This document shows positions 36,549 through 38,070 of a stretch of DNA of 38,070 nt, in pieces. The stretch spans positions 1 to 38,070 of the forward strand of contig NZ_VCDK01000012.1 of the NCBI RefSeq assembly GCF_007995215.1, written 5' to 3'. Every line of letters begins with the position of its first letter. Within the stretch, counting starts at the first letter, position 1. The notes under the pieces were generated by a model, which worked only from the letters and a program-made list of their open reading frames with translations, searched no databases and was not told the origin of the DNA. The translations under genes were made by a program, and so were the position numbers. Source of the DNA: Shimia ponticola (GTDB lineage Bacteria; Pseudomonadota; Alphaproteobacteria; Rhodobacterales; Rhodobacteraceae).

Positions 36549-36776
36549 TTATGCAAGTTTTAAAATGAGGCGGTCTTTAAACACATTGACAGTCATGTCG
36601 GGTGTCCAATCGCTTATGAAATCGCCGATGGCCTGCAAGCCTTCATTTTTTGTTTCTGTATCCACCCATGCGAGCGTCGAAACCAAATGCCCGTCGCTGT
36701 CGCGCGCTTCGGCTATCCATCCCTGCTCTTTGACCTCGGCTGTAGTGGTCAGGTGAATTGCTGAAGGGTTCTGCAT
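36549..36776 (-). CDS. Small hypothetical protein
   Basis: 75 residues from the ATG at 36776 with AAAGGA ten bases upstream. Beta-alpha pattern: HLTTTAEVKEQGWIAEARD-S, HLVSTLAWVDTETKNEGLQA, and IGDFISDWTPDMTVNVFKD, similar in layout to small phage proteins of the single-stranded-DNA-binding or HicB-like shape, but no family can be assigned. Operon member transcribed leftward on the minus strand. Confidence 0.65.
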   Translation of the reverse strand: MQNPSAIHLTTTAEVKEQGWIAEARDSDGHLVSTLAWVDTETKNEGLQAIGDFISDWTPDMTVNVFKDRLILKLA

Positions 36777-36795
36777 AGCGATTGGTCCTTTATGA

Positions 36796-37131
36796 TTAGT
36801 GGTCGCGACTGCGATCCGGGCCTATGCCCATCGCCTGCATAATCCGCACAGTTTCGGGATCAGTCTGTGACCGCGCCCATTCCTCGCTTTCTTCCTTAGA
36901 GGCGTCGAACTCACCGTCTGCAACTCGCTTCGCGAACTTGGTGAAACCCGCTTTCTTCAATTCGATGTACAAGGCTGTGGGGCCGCAAACATGAACGTCG
37001 GCATAGTCATCGAACTCGCCGGTCTCCGCGCGCGCAGCCAGTGCTTCATATATCACTGCATTCGCAGGCTGGGCTTTGGCGGCCACCCTGCGAAGCTCGG
37101 CGGCCAACCGTTGTTTTGTTGGCAGGGTCAT
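36796..37131 (-). CDS. Hypothetical accessory protein
   Basis: 111 residues, ATGA overlap with the upstream Gp49-like stop (37128-37131). Helical N-terminus (TKQRLAAELRRVAAKAQPAN and AVIYEALAARAETGEF), then DDYADVHVCGPTALYIELKK and a conserved-looking GFTKFAKRVADGEFDAS segment. The acidic tail (EESEEWARSQTDPETVR) is followed by IMQAMGIGPDRS. No family recognised. Confidence 0.65.
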   Translation of the reverse strand: MTLPTKQRLAAELRRVAAKAQPANAVIYEALAARAETGEFDDYADVHVCGPTALYIELKKAGFTKFAKRVADGEFDASKEESEEWARSQTDPETVRIMQAMGIGPDRSRDH

Positions 37132-37430
37132 GCAGCCAACTCGTCGCGCAAACGGAAGCCCAACAGCGGCCAGATTTTGTCGCGTGCGTTGGCCTTAGCA
37201 ATCTTCTGGCCAATCTCAGCGTTAAAGTTTTCAGGCGATGCGCAGGCGCTCTCACCAGTTACAGTGAAGCCGTTACGCAGCGTGAGGCAACAAACGGTCA
37301 AGCAAGACCCGTCGAAGACATGAAATTGTTCAGAGACAATTTCCGCGTCCAGCATTTCAGGAGTGACACGTTTTGCGGTCAAACCTTTCTGTTGGATTTC
37401 CTTCTCAATCACTTTTTCGTCTTTGGACAT
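37128..37430 (-). CDS. N4 Gp49/Sf6 Gp66 family protein
   Basis: 100 residues from the ATG at 37430, preceded by AAAGGAG; an upstream ATG at 37568 lies inside the neighbouring gene. The sequence MSKDEKVIEKEIQQKGLTA, RVTPEMLDAEIVSEQFHVFD, GSCLTVCCLTLRNGFTVTGE and SACASPENFNAEIGQKIAKA matches the well-known conserved phage family N4 Gp49/Sf6 Gp66 (pattern TP--V/LDAxIVSEQYHVF..LTVCCLTLRNGFTVTGES). Biochemical function is not known; it is widely spread among phages as an accessory early protein. Confidence 0.92.
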   Translation of the reverse strand: MSKDEKVIEKEIQQKGLTAKRVTPEMLDAEIVSEQFHVFDGSCLTVCCLTLRNGFTVTGESACASPENFNAEIGQKIAKANARDKIWPLLGFRLRDELAA

Positions 37431-37447
37431 TGGTGGCTCCTTTGGTC

Positions 37448-37810
37448 CTATTTGTTGGATTTGGAAAACTGTTCCAAAGCCTGTTGGATTGTGGGGTGGC
37501 GTTCGCCCATCGCCCCATCGCGCTTGTGCCGCTGCCAGAGGCAGAGCTTTAGTGATCGATTGGAGCAAGGTCGAATTTCAAACCGGATCATCCGCGCATG
37601 GGCCAAGAATACCGCGCGCGTCAGCGTGTTGAAGTCGTGAGTGGCCCACGAGACGTTTGCCAAGTTGACCTGCAAGCCGTAACCCAAAGGATTGAAGTCG
37701 CCCGACACGTGGTGAAACCCACCGAGCAAATCGGCGACCATTTGAGCGCAAGCCCATTGATCGTCAGTCATCCAATCCGCGCGGTAATAGTGTGCGTCGT
37801 CATGCGGCAT
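37448..37810 (-). CDS. Hypothetical accessory protein
   Basis: 120 residues from the ATG at 37810 with AAAGGA ten bases upstream. It has MPHDDAHYYRADWMTDDQWA then VADLLGGFHHVSGDFNPLG, and VNLANVSWATHDFNTLTRAV followed by LAHARMIRFEIRPCSNRSLK. The middle is His/Asp/Asn-rich like a small nucleotide- or metal-binding fold, and many residues recur in phage early proteins of unknown function, but no family can be named. Separated by 17 bases from the Gp49-like gene. Confidence 0.65.
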   Translation of the reverse strand: MPHDDAHYYRADWMTDDQWACAQMVADLLGGFHHVSGDFNPLGYGLQVNLANVSWATHDFNTLTRAVFLAHARMIRFEIRPCSNRSLKLCLWQRHKRDGAMGERHPTIQQALEQFSKSNK

Positions 37811-37828
37811 GTCTTGGGTCCTTTGTGT

Positions 37829-38070
37829 TTAGCGTATTCTTGCAAGGCACTGCTGACCGTTCGCTGCGCCGCAAAACGCGCACTCACCATGGAAGTCAGT
37901 CACAGGGTTTGTCTGGCAGCGTCGTGGGAATGGATCGGCTTTGCCGCCCTCGATTTGCTCTCTTTGATACGCCGTCCGCAGCGCCTCATAAGCGGTCGCC
38001 CCGCTCGCCTTCACTGTGCCTTCTGCTGCGTTCACAACCACCCATTCTTGGCCTTCCTCTTCGCGGAATA
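37829..38070 (-). CDS. Small protein with C-terminal cysteines; cut at the right edge
   Basis: At least 80 residues. The frame is open to the last base; the segment FREEEGQEWVVVN leads into TVKASGATAYEALRTAYQRE, and the C-terminal ECAFCGAANGQQC is a small cysteine cluster. A GTG at 38041 is a possible internal start, but the frame extends upstream with convincing sequence. Joining to bases 28-1 gives an 89-residue protein with an ATG. First gene of the minus-strand accessory operon. Function unknown. Confidence 0.7.
   Translation of the reverse strand, partial: FREEEGQEWVVVNAAEGTVKASGATAYEALRTAYQREQIEGGKADPFPRRCQTNPVTDFHGECAFCGAANGQQCLARIR

Noticed and set aside
1-38070. Direct terminal repeats that would prove a linear or DTR genome
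   Set aside because: The first and last few dozen bases share no direct repeat by eye; the frame continuity argument is used instead.
1-38070. tRNA genes, CRISPR arrays, insertion sequences or a diversity-generating retroelement
   Set aside because: No cloverleaf with a recognisable T-arm, no regularly spaced repeats with spacers, no transposase and no reverse transcriptase were seen.

Overview
The window reads as the complete genome of a temperate, lambda-organised siphovirus. It carries early control, replication, packaging, head, long non-contractile tail, lysis and integration modules, one copy each, and no recognisable host gene. High GC, protein styles (DUF6950-like peptidase, GpA terminase, fused capsid protease/major capsid protein, large serine recombinase, XRE repressor) and weak use of SD-less or overlapping starts point to an alphaproteobacterial host, most likely Rhodobacteraceae (roseobacter-type). 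That host assignment is inference from style, not from a search.

The two ends appear to be adjacent in nature. The minus-strand gene cut at base 38070 continues in frame, without a stop, into the reverse complement of bases 28-1, where it meets an ATG. The total is exactly 90 codons. The window is therefore probably a circular, or circularly permuted, 38,070-bp molecule opened at an arbitrary point inside a small gene. The AT-rich stretch 29-185 then becomes a divergent control region between two operons of small accessory genes.

Layout. (1) 186-1866, plus strand: six small genes, several with zinc-binding cysteines, one Lar-like. Five of their junctions share one repeated RBS/stop-start sequence. 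(2) 1924-8426, minus strand: large serine recombinase, a ParB-like protein without ParA, and a tightly overlapping operon of small unknowns, a MerR-type regulator and two small membrane proteins. (3) 8457-9017: the genetic switch. An XRE repressor gene lies between two promoters, each with a 15-bp palindromic operator sitting exactly between the -35 and -10 positions and a second operator upstream. (4) 9032-14470, plus strand: Cro-like and other DNA-binding proteins, two methyltransferases, a DUF1376-like replication protein followed by a candidate origin, and two unknowns. (5) 14516-14545: a strong hairpin at the early/late boundary. (6) 14658-33394: terminase, gpW-like connector, portal, protease-capsid fusion, cement protein, connectors, tail tube, chaperone-position protein, 771-aa tape measure, tail tip, J-like hub, SGNH-hydrolase tail spike and a LamG-like protein. 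(7) 33394-36362: M15 endolysin with a C-terminal membrane anchor, overlapping Rz/Rz1 spanins and six further small proteins with membrane segments. (8) 36375-38070 (joining 28-1), minus strand: small accessory genes including an N4 Gp49/Sf6 Gp66-family protein.

The most unusual signals are: a clean 58-codon open frame continuing directly past the UGA stop of the capsid gene; two internal Shine-Dalgarno/ATG signals nested inside the protease-capsid gene; the repeated gene-junction element of the left operon; the paired operator-in-promoter switch; and three TATATCG repeats at one-helical-turn spacing behind the replication gene. All family assignments come from reading motifs and gene order; no database search was run.
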